Made by a program: the position numbers and the translations under genes
DNA from: Acorus gramineus
Taxonomy: Eukaryota > Streptophyta > Magnoliopsida > Acorales > Acoraceae
Length of the DNA stretch: 64,000 nt
NCBI GenBank assembly: GCA_030737835.1
Contig: JAUJYN010000032.1
Location: 602,991 to 666,990, forward strand
Direction: 5' to 3'
The notes under the pieces: model-generated
The model's database searches: none
The model's input: the letters and a program-made list of their open reading frames with translations, nothing else
Told to the model about the DNA's origin: nothing
Shown here: positions 23,111 to 34,502 of the stretch, one piece after another
Numbering within the stretch: the first letter of the stretch is position 1
Layout: every line of letters starts with the position of its first letter

Positions 23111-23666
23111 CTGCATAATAAATTTTGCAATTAAAAGTCTATAAATTTAATAAAAAAAAAAATACAGACCATTTCTTGTGAAATATGTTGCAGGAAGAGG
23201 TCATATTTTCATAGAATAACTTTTTTCGATATTTTTAAAATTTGTTATATTACAATTAAATAAATGTTTACTGACGATCATAAGAAATCAACAAAAAAAA
23301 AAAAAAAAGGTATTTCATTACTTACCTGCCGAAGCATTGACAATGGGAACACCAACATAATTTAAAATAAATTTCTAAGCTTCCCGTGACTGGTAATCTA
23401 CAACAAACAACACAGGGAGCCATTTCTATTGTAGGATTACCAATAAAGATAACATAGAAATATAAATTGCAGCAAAAGTACAGTATGTATTGCAAAAGTA
23501 ATGTATCATTTCATGCTGTCAAAGTGAAAACTTACATCAAATAATTTTTGAATGGATATTTTGTCCATCAATCATCAAAGGAATAACATAATCCGAGTGG
23601 ATGAAGAACAGGTCATACGGATACATTTATAAAGCACATCTACACTAGTACTGCATATCATGTAAC

Positions 23667-24698
23667 TAAGCCTGTCAATCAGACGAATACGGATTGGATA
23701 GACCATATACGTATCCATATCCGAAAAAATATCCGTATCCGATATCCGACGGATATGCTAAAACACATCCATATCCGATTTGAAAATCCGGATACGGATT
23801 CGAATAATATCCAAAATATTTGAACCAAATAAAAATACAAAGAATTTATGAAATCATAAGTTCTAACATGGTTAAATAGGTATCAACCAAAGATATAAAA
23901 ACATAAATCATGTTTAGATCAAAGGTGATGACATTCAAACAAACATATTCAAAAATTTCATATTATATTCACACAAAAAAAATTCATCAAAAAATGAAAA
24001 CTTCCATAACAAATTAACACAATATCAATCTTTGTCAAACCAACAAGAAAGCTCTAATAATCCATCAATCATTTCCCCCATATCTCACCTTGCAAAAAAG
24101 AGGATGAGGAGCCGAGGAGGAGCCGCAGCAGAGGAGGATCCGCAGGGATGAGGAGCCGAGGAGGAGCCGCAACAGAGGATGATCCACAAGGATGAGGAGC
24201 CGCAGCCCGCAGGGATGAGATGTGAAGGAGGATCCGCAGAAGAGGAGCAGTGGTCGACCACGATTGGCGATTTGTAGAGAGGAAGATATGTGATTTGAAT
24301 GAGTTTTTGCTGATTTTTTTTGTTTTTCTTGTTTTTGGTGGACGAGAAGAACTGTGATTTGAATGGGGTTTTAGTGATTTTTTTTGTTTTTGGTGGATGA
24401 GAATCTGTTTTTGGTAGAACAGTAGGAGATGAATGAAACGGCGTCGACGAGGGTTGGTGAATGGTGAGTTGGTATCAAGTTTTAATTGATTTGTGTTTTG
24501 TCCTAAAAGAGTTGGTGAATGGTGAGCCATTGGATTTTGATCAAAGAGTTGAAACTAATCATAATATATATAAACAAAATTTTTGGATACAGATAATTTT
24601 GGTTCGGATACGGATTTTCGGATATCGGATATTTTCTATATTTTCGGATACGGATTCGGATCGAATATGGATATTTTTTCGGATAATTGACAGGCTTA
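23667..24698. mobile_element. hAT-like non-autonomous element (1032 bp), TSD CATGTAAC
   Basis: Inverted termini TAAGCCTGTCAAT / ATTGACAGGCTTA are flanked by perfect 8-bp duplications CATGTAAC (23659-23666 and 24699-24706), the signature of hAT superfamily insertion. The subterminal parts are packed with ATCCGATATCCG and CGGATACGGAT motifs in opposite orientation at the two ends, extending the inverted repeat to about 150 bp. The interior has a GAGGAGCCG-type purine-rich repeat (24085-24240). A minus-strand open frame of 153 codons inside has no recognisable domain and looks incidental. No transposase is present. Confidence 0.92.
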
Positions 24699-24825
24699 CA
24701 TGTAACTCTATTTCCCACCCAATAACTGGCCCCAATCAGGAGCTTTGATATTATAATTCAATTCTACCATAGAACAGACTTCTCAATTTCGAGATGTGTC
24801 TATAGTCAAATCAAGTCAATACCAT

Positions 24826-24861
24826 GGGAATGGGAATGGGAATGGGAATGGGAATGGGAAT
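24826..24861. repeat. (GGGAAT)6 microsatellite
   Basis: Six perfect hexamer units lie in the CACTA interior. Confidence 0.97.
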
Positions 24862-25904
24862 AAGGTGCTTCTAAATTTGCATAGTTATAAAATGAGTTTG
24901 TTCATCATCATCACCGCAATCATCAACACCGTATATTTTTTATATTTTCAAAGGCTTTCAGTTCAAATTCAATCACAGATCTAATGAAATTTTACAAAGA
25001 CTGCCAACCTCCTCAACACATTGTCCAGACAAGGGATTGTCAATGTCAAAATCAAGCACATCATCAATACAATGCAGGCTATAACAGAAATATAAATGAA
25101 AGAAAAAGGAAATTTTAAACTTAAATGCAAAAGTCTGAGAGATGCCAAGTATAATTTGCTCTCTTCATGAGAAGCAGACATAGATTACCTTGTCCAAGAA
25201 TCAGAATCTCATTGGAAGCAAAAGGAACAATATCCTGAATTCTTTCACTTGGAATTGTTTAAGAAGCTTCAAGTGCAGATGAAGACAGAACTGAATTCTA
25301 TCAGAAAAATACTAAAGCAAAAGAATCCAATAAATTTCACAAAGATTACAGTCCATTTAAAAAAAAAAAAAGATAACCCTCTCTGGCAAAGAATAGAGGT
25401 GGATAGAACAACAAGAACAAGGACAGGGAAAACAAGTTTCATTGATACAAATTTTATATAAAATCAAAATGAATATGCTCAAATTTGATAGCAATCAATC
25501 AATTACATAATGTCCTTTGAAAAAGAGTTCATCAAGCACATACATAATCCAAAATGTTCTTATAAATTTTAATTATGAAACACAATTAATATAATTAATA
25601 ATCCCATTCGATGATGGACTAGCATAAAAAATAAGTATATATCTAGACTGAATATACTAATTTTTACCCATATTTCTATTTATATATATCTGGATAAAGA
25701 AAAATAAATATGAAAAAAGAACCCTGCAAAAAAGATTGTATAATAAATAATGTTCTATCATATATGTTTTGAGCCAAATTATAGAAAGAATTTACATTTA
25801 TAGCCAAAAGGATCTCAATCTGATAGTGATTCATTGTAGATAATATTCTTATTTCACAACAAATTAAATCTTCTAAAAATCTCTAAAAAATGCACTATGA
25901 AATT

Positions 25905-26180
25905 CAATTTCGCAGCAAAAGGTTATTTATTTCACAGCTAAAAGACATATCTTTCGCTATGAAATTAAATTTCTCAGCAAAAAGCTATTTTCTTTTTGCT
26001 ACAAAATTCAATTTTATACATTTTCATATCATTTGCTACGAAATTCATTTTCGCAGCTAAACGTCATACCGTTTGCTATGGAATTTCAATTTCACATGTA
26101 AAAGTCATACCTTTTGCAACGAAATTAAATTTCATCAAGAAAGATAAAACTATTTCCTAAACATTACAATTTCGTAGGTA
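25905..26180. repeat. CACTA right subterminal repeats
   Basis: TTTCGCAGCAAAAG, TTTGCTACGAAATT and related motifs recur in both orientations, mirroring the left array. The solo LTR is inserted at the end of this array, separating it from the terminal about 70 bp. Confidence 0.75.
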
Positions 26181-27029
26181 AAAGTTGTTATATATGTGTC
26201 ACTTTTAACCTTCTGGTCACCGTTGGGACATTCTGGCAGTTTTTCGGTTTTTTTTTGTTTTTCGATCGGAACCGCTAAAATCTTGGACTGTTAGCTATCG
26301 TCCTGAGTTTGAGGACTCCAATCGAGAATCTAACTTCATATTATGTGTCCTGGTGACATTCCAAGCCACTCGCGAAAATTTCATCGAATTCTGGTAACGT
26401 CTCAGAATATCGCAGTTCCGCGGCGTATCCGGGTTTTGACCGAGCGAGAAGTCATTGGGAGAGTTGACTCGGTCAAAGTGGGCCCATGACTTGGTCAACC
26501 CCTTTTTGTTTTTATTTGTGGTTGGGTTGACCCAAGTCAAAACCCACTTTAACTCACATAAACCTAGCCTAAACCTAATTAAGGCTAATCTAATTAGGGG
26601 GTGTGAGTGTGTGAGGTGTGGGTGTGAGTATAAAGAAATCCCACGACCAAGACAAAACCCCCCCTATTCATCATCGTCTCCAAATTTCTCTCTCTCTCTC
26701 CCTCTCTTTAAAACCACCATTTGACCTAGTTCAAGGGGTCAAAACCAAAAACCCAAAGAAGAGAAAGGTTAGATCGCATCCTGATCTATCCACCGGTGGT
26801 CTCAGATTCGAGTTCCGGTGTGTTTAGCCCCTTCTCACGCCCTCCTTTCTCCTCTGTTTTCAACCATTTCGAGGGCTGAGGAAGAGCTCGGTGGTGGTGG
26901 CCTTGGAGGAGGTGTTTCGGTGCGCGGAGAGCAACCGAACTTCCCTTCCTTCCCTTCCTTCCTTGGGTAAGCCTTCTTTCCTTCCTTTTCTTGCTTAGAT
27001 GCTTGTTAGGAGGATGTTTTTGAGTTGGG

Positions 27030-27930
27030 GTGGCTGTGGGTGGTGGAGGGTGGCCGTTGGTGGCGGTGGGAGGCGGTTGGAGGCCGTTGGTGGCCGTCGG
27101 GGTGGTGGAAGGGCTGTCTCGGGTAGGCTGTGCGCGCAGGCAGGCAGTGCTCGGGCAGGCAGGCAGTGCTCGGGCAGCGAGGGCGTGCGCGCAGGCGTGC
27201 GCGAGGGCGTGCACTCGGGCGTGCGCACGGGTGGAGCTTGGTTCGGGCGCATGCGGGCAGCAGCGCGCGCAGGCAGGCAGGCGCAGGCGGTCAGGCGCAG
27301 GCAGGCAGGCGCAGGCGGGCGAGCTGCGGGCAGACGCGCTGGGCGCGTGCTGACGGGCTCGCTGGGCCCGTGCGGTCGGGCGCGCTGGGCGCAGTGCGCG
27401 CGGAGCGCTGCGCAGGGGCGCGTGGACGAGCGGGTTGTGTGCGGGTGCTGCGCAGGGGGCGTAGTGCGCGCAGGGCAAGCAGTCGGTGCGAGCAGGGAGG
27501 GTGAGCGGGTAGGTGTGCGGGCGCTGCGCTGGGGCGCACTGCGGGCGGGTGCTCGTGCGAGCTGCGCTGGGACGCAGTGCGGGCGGGTGCTCGTGCGAGG
27601 CGCTGCGCTGGGGCGTAGTGCGCGCGGGTGCACCCGGAGCTGGTCGAGCGGGTGATGCGAGCGGGTGGTGCGCGTGGGGTGCGCGCAGAGCGAGGCGATG
27701 AGGCGCAAAGTGTGCGGGTGTGCGCGCGGGTTGCTGCGCTGGGGCGCAGTGGGCGCGCGGTGCACCTGGGAGGCTCGACAGGGTGTTCGGGCGTGCGGGC
27801 TGGGCACGGCCGTGTGACTGGGCGCGCGGGCTGGGGCGCGGCTGTGCGCCTGGGTCGGGTGGCCGTGCGTACGGCTGCCCGGGGGTTCGGGAGTGAGTCG
27901 GGGTGCTCGGGCTCGCGTGCGTACAGGCCG
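27030..27930 (+). repeat. GC-rich CpG-dense hypervariable block (about 0.9 kb)
   Basis: GGCAGGCAGGCGCAGGCG-type and GCGCTGCGCTGGGGCGCAGT-type units repeat imperfectly; the latter recur near 27520, 27565, 27605 and 27735. Frames are open on both strands. The block is the forward-strand equivalent of those at 9640-10720 and 12975-13690. Confidence 0.9.
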
Positions 27931-28844
27931 TATGTACGCTTGTCCAAGTATTGTGTATTTTAATGTATTTTTGGATTTATTTGGGTATTTTACTTACCGA
28001 ATTGATTACCCTATTTTGCAGATCTTGATGGACAGTCGCGTGACGACCCGACTATCGGTGAGTGGGACAATCCAACCAGTAGGGAGGCGTTATACGCACT
28101 TGGGCGTGTACCGTCCTCCCCTGGGGCACCATGGGTTTATATTAACTTGTTGTAATGTGTAATCCATGCAAGCATGATAAATATGTAATATGCATGCTAC
28201 CCTAGACTTTGTATGTTAGGGACTTGCACCCTTAGGATATGTGTAAGAGCCATGCATCCTGTCACCCTGTTCTCATGCTAGGAAGCCTCGACCTATGCAT
28301 GCGTCCTATTAGTTTAATTTATTAAATTAAATGCTAGCATGCCTTGTATAATATTATAGGGAGGGGCCTTGCGAGGTCAACATTGAGACCCGGACTAGGA
28401 TACTCCGTGTTCCTTGTTTGGTTGTCGGGATGTCCTATATCGGGACCTCATGCTGCCCTCCCAAGGTTTCTTGTCCCAATAATATTATAAATCTTGTTAA
28501 TAATTGTTATTATACCTCGTGTTAATAATTATTATTATATATGTTCCCCGCATCTTGGTTATGCGCCTTGGAGGAATTCTGAAGAATTCATGACATTAGA
28601 GTTGTTGAGATGTGTTGTCTGCGGATCCGAGTGGATCATATGCGATGGATAGGCTGTTCTGTTCCCTTCGTTGGATCCGTGTAGAGACTGCACCAGCGTT
28701 GGAAAGGTCGTCCCGTGCAGGGGCTCCCATCAGTAGGCACCTCCTGATTTGGGACGGACTGTGCTGAATGTGGGGGTGGCCAAACGGCCTACGGAGTGGG
28801 GAGAGACTATCGGTGGACCAAGGGTGACCATCAGCCTAGTCAGT

Positions 28845-29095
28845 CCCAATATCCTATGTCACCATATTGAGGGGTGAGGGTGAGGGTGTGGTGGGTCGGC
28901 GATGTGGCGACCCACTGGTTTGTAAGTCCCAATATCCTTTGTCACCTATTGACGGGTGAGGGTGAGGGTGTAGTGGGTTGGCGATAGCGACCCACTGGAT
29001 TTGTGTAGTCAGTCCCAATATCCTTTGTCACCTATTGAGGGGTGAGGGTGAGGGTGTAGTGGGTTGGCGGTAGCGACCCACTGGATTGTTTAGTT
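28845..29095 (+). repeat. LTR minisatellite, three units of about 80 bp
   Basis: Each unit has AGTCCCAATATCC, then GAGGGGTGAGGGTGAGGG (GACGGG in one), then GTGGGTTGGCGAT and GCGACCCACTGG. Units begin near 28843, 28925 and 29009. The reverse-strand LTRs hold the same unit in other copy numbers. Confidence 0.88.
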
Positions 29096-29757
29096 GTTGC
29101 CATTTAGTGGCTTTTAATAATGAGATTGTGGATTATTAAGATCTGGTGGTTAATATATATTGTGATGCATGGGTTGTGCTGTTCACTGAGCGTGTGGCTC
29201 ACCTCTCGCATAATATTTTTCTCCAGTGTCATCTGAGTCGGATCTGGAGGAGGAGCTCCCCGAGGGATTTCACCAGTAGCGGAGTAGCGCCACGTCCCGC
29301 GAGTATCAGAGGCTATCAGCATCCCTTTTGATTGTATGTGTTATATTCCGTGCTTGGGCACGTGTTTGTGTATTATTTGGATGTCTTTGTATATATTGGC
29401 TCTCACAGGACAGTTGATTATGTATCGAGTCTGTAATATGTTTTTGGATTACAGATTCAGTCTTTTAGCTTCCGCTATTTGTGTATATATCATGTCAGCC
29501 CTGCTTTTGTCTGTGATGTCATTTTAGCTGTTGTGTGAGTATGTTATTGAACTCCTGTTAGACTGATATCATATATACACTTGCCGCGTCCCGGGGACGG
29601 CCGCCCTGGGGCTTGACAAAAGTCACCTTTAGCTACAAAAATTGATTTCGTAGAGAAATGTTCATAGCTGATAACTCAATTTGTTGTAGTGTTATAAGTT
29701 CAAGTGGTGGATGCCAGGTTTTGACATTTAGTGTGAGGTCGATCCTTTATTGAGAGG

Positions 29758-30179
29758 GTGGTAAACGAGCTGATATTTGACATATTCAAGCTCGGCTCAT
29801 TTCTATTTAAGCTCAGCTCGGCTCGGTGTGGGACCAAATTTAATTTTGTGTTCAAGCTCGGATCATTTGGCTCATGAAATGTTTGGTTGAATCTCACTCG
29901 GCTCGTTTTGCAAACTCGAACCAAGGCTCGAGCTCGGACTCATTTAGCTCAAAAAACGTATGATTAGCAATTAAAACATGCAAAAAACAAACATGATGAA
30001 AATAGACTAAACAATCACATTCTTAAATAGACACAACATTCCACACAATTTAGTAAACGAGCTAATATAAGCTTATGGCTCAGCTCTGGTTCGGTTCGTT
30101 TACAACTGAGCTTTAGAAATTTTTTAAATTTGGCTCATTTATCTAATCGAACAAGCCCAAACGAGCTCCAACTGAATCT
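29758..30179. mobile_element. GAGCTCGGCTCG-type repeat (422 bp) with 9-bp duplication ATTGAGAGG
   Basis: The segment is filled with AGCTCGGCTC and AACGAGCTC motifs in both orientations and is bounded by identical ATTGAGAGG (29749-29757 and 30180-30188). The duplication supports insertion of a DNA transposon-like element; terminal inverted repeats are not clear, so the superfamily (hAT with 8 bp or Mutator-like with 9 bp) is uncertain. Confidence 0.6.
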
Positions 30180-30368
30180 ATTGAGAGGATGCGACATTCT
30201 TGTGATTTTTTTTATTCTGTCGGCATATCCATGAGTTCTTTTTATCTCATTATTCTTTCTAACTGACATATCCTCCGTGTGAAATCTGATTACTCTTCAC
30301 GGTTGATGTTACAAAATTGTCGCACACCCAAACATGCATTGCATTTTCAAATAAATTGTTACGATTAC

Positions 30369-30983
30369 TGGTGGGTGTGAGCCCATCCCAGATAGGCCTT
30401 TCTTTGGGTTCAGCCCATGATGGGCCTTTTTTTATTCAAGACAAGATAGGTCCATGCATGGATGAAAAGGTGATGCACGTGAACAGATGAAAAGGTTTTT
30501 TATTTAGGTTTTCTTTTCGCTTGTTCTTTTGACGCGCAGAAGGAAAAATTGTGAGCGGTGGCTTTTGTTCGGCGAAACAGAGAGAGAGAGAGAGAGAGAG
30601 ATGGGAGCAATTCTCTTCAGGACATCTTCGTGGATTCCAACATTGTTCGACGTGGTCTTCTTCTTCATATTATTTAGAAGATCAGATTCATGGTTCTTCT
30701 TATGGTAACCCCTGTATCCCTCTCTTATATTTATATTCCTCAAGTTTTGGGCAAAACTTGAGAAGACATTATTTTTTATTATATTTTTGATATATTGGAT
30801 TGTTGCTAGAGTGTCCCGTGAATGTAGGCTTAAGCCGAACCACCGTAAATTTGGTGTCGCTTTGTAGTTTGTTTGTCTTTATATTTTTCTGATTGTTTTA
30901 GTGATTATTTTGGGCTGCATAAATATTTTTCTGTGATCAGTATTATTCATTTCACTCAAATAAAATTGTTAAAAATCCCAACA
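30369..30983 (+). repeat. 5' LTR of the copia element (615 bp)
   Basis: It starts TGGTGGGTGTGAGCCC and ends AAAATCCCAACA, then the primer site follows. A (GA)n run lies near 30581-30600. Compared with the 3' LTR it has about 45 extra bp around 30820-30870, and several substitutions, so the insertion is not recent. Confidence 0.9.
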
Positions 30984-30985
30984 AG

Positions 30986-30997
30986 TGGTATCAAAGC
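30986..30997 (+). other. Primer binding site (initiator-Met tRNA type)
   Basis: TGGTATCAAAGC follows the LTR end by two bases and differs at one position from the usual TGGTATCAGAGC complementary to initiator tRNA-Met. Confidence 0.85.
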
Positions 30998-31021
30998 AGG
31001 GTTCATATTTATTTGTGTGAG

Positions 31022-32719
31022 ATGGCAATGGAAAATACTATTGGAAAGATGATTGAGTTGAATAATTCCAATTGGTTGATATGGAAGCCCAAGATGGAAG
31101 ACATCCTTTTCTGTAAGGATTTGTATAAACCAATTGAAGGAGATAAAAGCAAACCAGAAAAAATGTCAGAAGCATATTAGACCAAGTTGAACAGAAGATG
31201 TGTTGCCGCTATTTGACAATGGATTGATGCCAGCATATTTCATGTTGCAAATGAGAAGAATGCCCATACTCTATTGAAAACATTACAGTCTTTATATGAG
31301 AAAAAGACTACGAGTAACAAGGCATTTTTAATCAGAAAACTCGTGAACTTAAAGTTCAAAGGTGGTAGTGTTACAGAGCACCTGAATGAGTTTCAAAGCT
31401 TAGTGAACCAGTTGACCACGATGAAGATGACGCTAGATGATGAGTTACAGGCTTTGCTACTTTTGAGATCGTTGCCCGACAGTTGGGAGACATTAGTTGT
31501 CACGCTGTGTTATTCTGCTCCAGATGGTGTATTATTGTCTATGAGTACAGTTATGAGCTGCTTGTTCAATGAAGAAACAAGGAGAAAAACAACGGGTTCA
31601 GACAGTCCACATGCACTTGTTATAGATAACAGGGGGAGGAGCAAGAGTCAAGGACCAAAGGGTCATGGCAGATCTAGAAGCAAATCAATGTCCAGAGATT
31701 TTGCGTGTTACCATTGTGGTAAAACAGGTCACATTAAAAAGTATTGCCGAATTTTTAAAAGAGAACAGAAAGAGGGACATAATCAGAAGAGAAAGGATGA
31801 TGATAAGAACACCGCAGCTATTGCATTTGCAAATGATTTAGTAGGTTTCTCTTTCAGAGAGGATGAATGCTTGCATGTTTCAGATCGGGGCACTGAGTGG
31901 GTGGTGGATACTGGAGCATTTTTTCATGCAACTCCTAATATGGGGTCCTTCACTTCATACAGAGCAGGAGACTTTGGCACCGTGAAAATGGGTAACACCA
32001 ACCACTCAAAGATTGTAGGGATTGGTGATGTGTGCGTACAGACTGATGTAGGACACACATTAATTTTGAAAGATGTTCGTCATGTTCTTGATTTACGCCT
32101 CAATCTGCTTTTGGGGATTGCTTTAGATCGACAAGGGTTCGAAAGTTATTTGGGGAGTGAAAAATGGAAGCTCACTAAAGGCTCTTTGATTGTTGCAAGA
32201 GGAAAGAGTTGTTGCACTTTGTACAAGACTCATTTAGAGGTATGCAGTGATGGAATGAACATAGCTGAAGAATTTTCGTCTCCAGATTTATGGCATAGGA
32301 GGCTCGGTCACATGAGCGAGAAGGGGTTACAAGTTCTGGTGAAGAAGTCTCTTATTTCCTTTTCCAAATGTACGCCTCTTAGCTCTTGTGAACATTGTTT
32401 GATTGGAAAGCATCATAGATTTTCATTCGGAAAAACATTAGAAAGAAAAATAAATATTCTAGATTTGATTCACTCTGATGTTTGTGGTCTATTTGAGGAT
32501 GAATCTCTGGGTGGCCATAGGTATTTTGTTACCTTTATTGATGATGCATCCAGGAAAGTGTGGGACTATTTGTTGAGAACAAAGGATCAGGTCTTCGAGC
32601 ACTTTCAAAAATTTCATGCCATGGTGAAAAGGGAGACAGGGAGAAAATTAAAGTCATTGCGGACTGGTAATGGAGGAGAGTACACTTCGAGAGAGTTTAA
32701 AGATTATTGCTCGCATCAC
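31022..32719 (+). pseudogene. gag-pol: Copia gag, protease and integrase N-terminal part (interrupted)
   Basis: A start ATG at 31022 opens a gag (NNSNWLIWKPKMEDIL), broken by TAG at 31178 and TGA at 31214 in the same frame. From 31274 the frame is open. A CCHC zinc knuckle (CYHCGKTGHIKKYC) lies near 31706, protease DTG at 31907-31915 (WVVDTGAFFHATP), then a GAG-pre-integrase segment (LWHRRLGHM). The integrase core follows. Its first Asp (HSDVCG) is present, but the second is replaced by Gly in LRTGNGGEY, where SDNGGEY is usual. The frame is cut at 32719 by the solo LTR insertion. Confidence 0.9.
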
Positions 32720-33943
32720 TGTAGATACCCCAATTTTAATTATCCAAAAAGATAAAAATACTTCAAGTAATACTTAGAAATAACCACGTTTGGACATCTG
32801 ATAGAAAACTCCATAAGAAACCAAAACCGGAAGCCCTAGTCCAACACTTAGGAAAACCTAAGACGTGGACATGAGCGGCTACTCTATTGGGCGGCTAGTT
32901 TCAACTAGCCGCCCCCCTGACCGACCCCAAACTGCCTTCCTGGGATGGGACATAAAGCAGCATGATTGCGGCGGATTGTCCCTTTTAGCCGTCCCATCTC
33001 AGCCGGTTCAACCTTAGTAACCGACCTAAGCCATCGCTTGTCAGAGATGGGATGTTTGGCAGGTCATCATGGGGGCGACAACTTGAAAGTAGTCGCCCCT
33101 CACCTGGACAATGTTAGAGAACAAAAGATCTAATGGGAGGTCAAATCAAGCACCCTATCATCCATTTTGATCTATTATCCAGTGGACACTCCCCTACACC
33201 TTTTTTTACTATAATTAGGGGGTCTCCAAACAACAATCAACCATTCCCAATCCATTCAACAAACAACAATTCACATTTCCATACCCCCACCACCGCTTCA
33301 AAACCCTTGAGAGAGAAAGAGAGTCCTATTTGTGAGTAGAAAAACCATTCCCTACACAAATCCACTTTCCAAATCTACTCTCCAAAACCCTGGTTAAACT
33401 TAGTTTAACTTCAGCCAACACCCAAACCAAACCCTACCCAGGCTCTGCCCAAATAGAGCTAGACACCAGGCGGCTACCCCTAACTAGCCGTCCCCCAACA
33501 GGCAGCTACAAACAACTAGCCGACCCTCCCCTAGCCCCCCTGATTTCCCAAACCTCCTTTAGTCAAGTTCCCGAAGCAAAAGAGGATCCCTGTTTTTCAC
33601 CTCTGTGTGCGGCATGCCCGTATCTCAGAGCGGAGACCCCACAAACTCCCCCACGAAGGCGATCAAATCCACCCCAACTTTTCCTGCTTTTTGAGAAAGC
33701 AGGTGGCGATCACAACAACCCTTGAATCCTACTAAGGACCTGTCGGCCGCCTCAGCGAGGAACCTAAACACCCCCTTCCCCCTTCCGAGAGACTACCCGA
33801 CCGAGCCTGCCAAGGCACGCACCGGATCCAAACCTCCGAAGAACCACACAAGCCGCTGCGTGCCCGCGCGCACGAAAAAGAAAAAAAGGAGGCCCCCTCT
33901 CTACCTTTCCCAAGATTCCCCCCTCTAAAATCCTATACCGACA
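32720..33943 (+). mobile_element. Solo LTR (1224 bp) nested in the copia integrase
   Basis: It starts TGTAGATACCCCAATTTTAA and ends ATACCGACA. Flanks ATCAC (32715-32719) and GTCAC (33944-33948) match at four of five. Removing it restores continuity of the host integrase region. A closely related LTR lies reversed at 51345-52584. It contains several copies of a GGCGGCTA / TAGCCGCCC motif near 32870-33110 and 33470-33520, with hairpin potential. A short open frame pair near 33722-33985 has no recognisable domain. Confidence 0.9.
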
Positions 33944-33948
33944 GTCAC

Positions 33949-34502
33949 GACATTCGACATGAAAGAACTGAACCTGGTACTCCACAGCATAATGGTGTTG
34001 CAGAATGGAAGAATTGCACCATCATTGAAAAAGTCATATGTATGCTGAAGATGGCCAATTTGCCTAGAACCTTCTGGGTGCAGCTGTTTTGACTGCTTGC
34101 TACTTGATAAATAGATCACCGACAGTTTCTTTGGATTCTGATATTCCAGAGAAAGTTTGGTCCGGAAAGGAGGTTTCGTATTCACATTTGAAGGTTTTTG
34201 GATGTAAAGCTTTCGTGCATGTACCCAAAGAGCAGAGAAAGAAGATTGATGATAAAGCAGTTCCATGCATCTTTGTTGGCTATGGCGGTGAAGAATTTGG
34301 CTACAGGTTTTGGGATCCGATAAAGAAAAAGGTGATTCTGCACAGGGACGTGGTCTTCTACGAGAATCAGAGTATTAAAGATTTCAACAGAGCTACGAAA
34401 TCAGTTGATGGTGTTGCAGACCTTACACCTATTCCCTCTTCAGCACAACCGGCTATAGATGGGGAGGAGACGAGAAGTGAAGAGAATGATGCGGGACCAT
34501 AA
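33949..34502 (+). pseudogene. pol: Copia integrase C-terminal part
   Basis: The frame resumes with the segment around GTPQHNGVAEWKN, carrying the catalytic Glu of integrase. A single-base frameshift near 34084 moves the reading to the frame starting 34089 (TACYLINRSP, then the LKVFGCKAFVHVP region typical of TNT1-like integrases). A stop ends it at 34502. The order and spacing match TNT1-like polyproteins. Confidence 0.88.

Larger units (their letters stand above)
26186..29618 (+). mobile_element. Tekay-family solo LTR, forward (3433 bp), TSD AAAGT
   Basis: It runs from TGTTATATATGTGTCAC to GGGGCTTGACA and is flanked by perfect AAAGT duplications (26181-26185 and 29619-29623). There is no internal region. 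A TATAAA-like motif lies near 26630, before a C-rich start region. Predicted splice sites are donor 26967, acceptor ending 28021, the 36-nt exon 28022-28057, GTGAGT donor at 28058 and acceptor CTCCAG ending 29226. Intron 1 of about 1055 bp carries the GC-rich block at 27030-27930. It is inserted in the right arm of the CACTA element, so it is younger than that element. Confidence 0.96.
22757..29691. mobile_element. CACTA (En/Spm) element, non-autonomous, with nested insertions
   Basis: The left end is CACTACAAGAAATATG and the right end is AATTTGTTGTAGTG, the characteristic inverted termini of plant CACTA elements. Flanking triplets are TAA and TTA, an imperfect target duplication. Subterminal repeats of the type TTTCGTAGCAAAAG occur at 22780-23110, 25905-26180 and 29625-29690. 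Removing the nested hAT-like element and the solo LTR leaves about 2.5 kb. No transposase motif (TNP2-type) is visible, so it would depend on an autonomous partner. Strand is not assigned because there is no transposase. Confidence 0.85.

Noticed and set aside
24069..24530. 153-codon minus-strand frame in the hAT-like element
   Set aside because: Made of Pro/Ser/Lys-rich low-complexity sequence, partly over the purine-rich repeat; no transposase motif.
26786..27963. Open frames of 218-270 codons on both strands of the forward solo LTR
   Set aside because: Low-complexity sequence in a solo LTR with no conserved frame or start.
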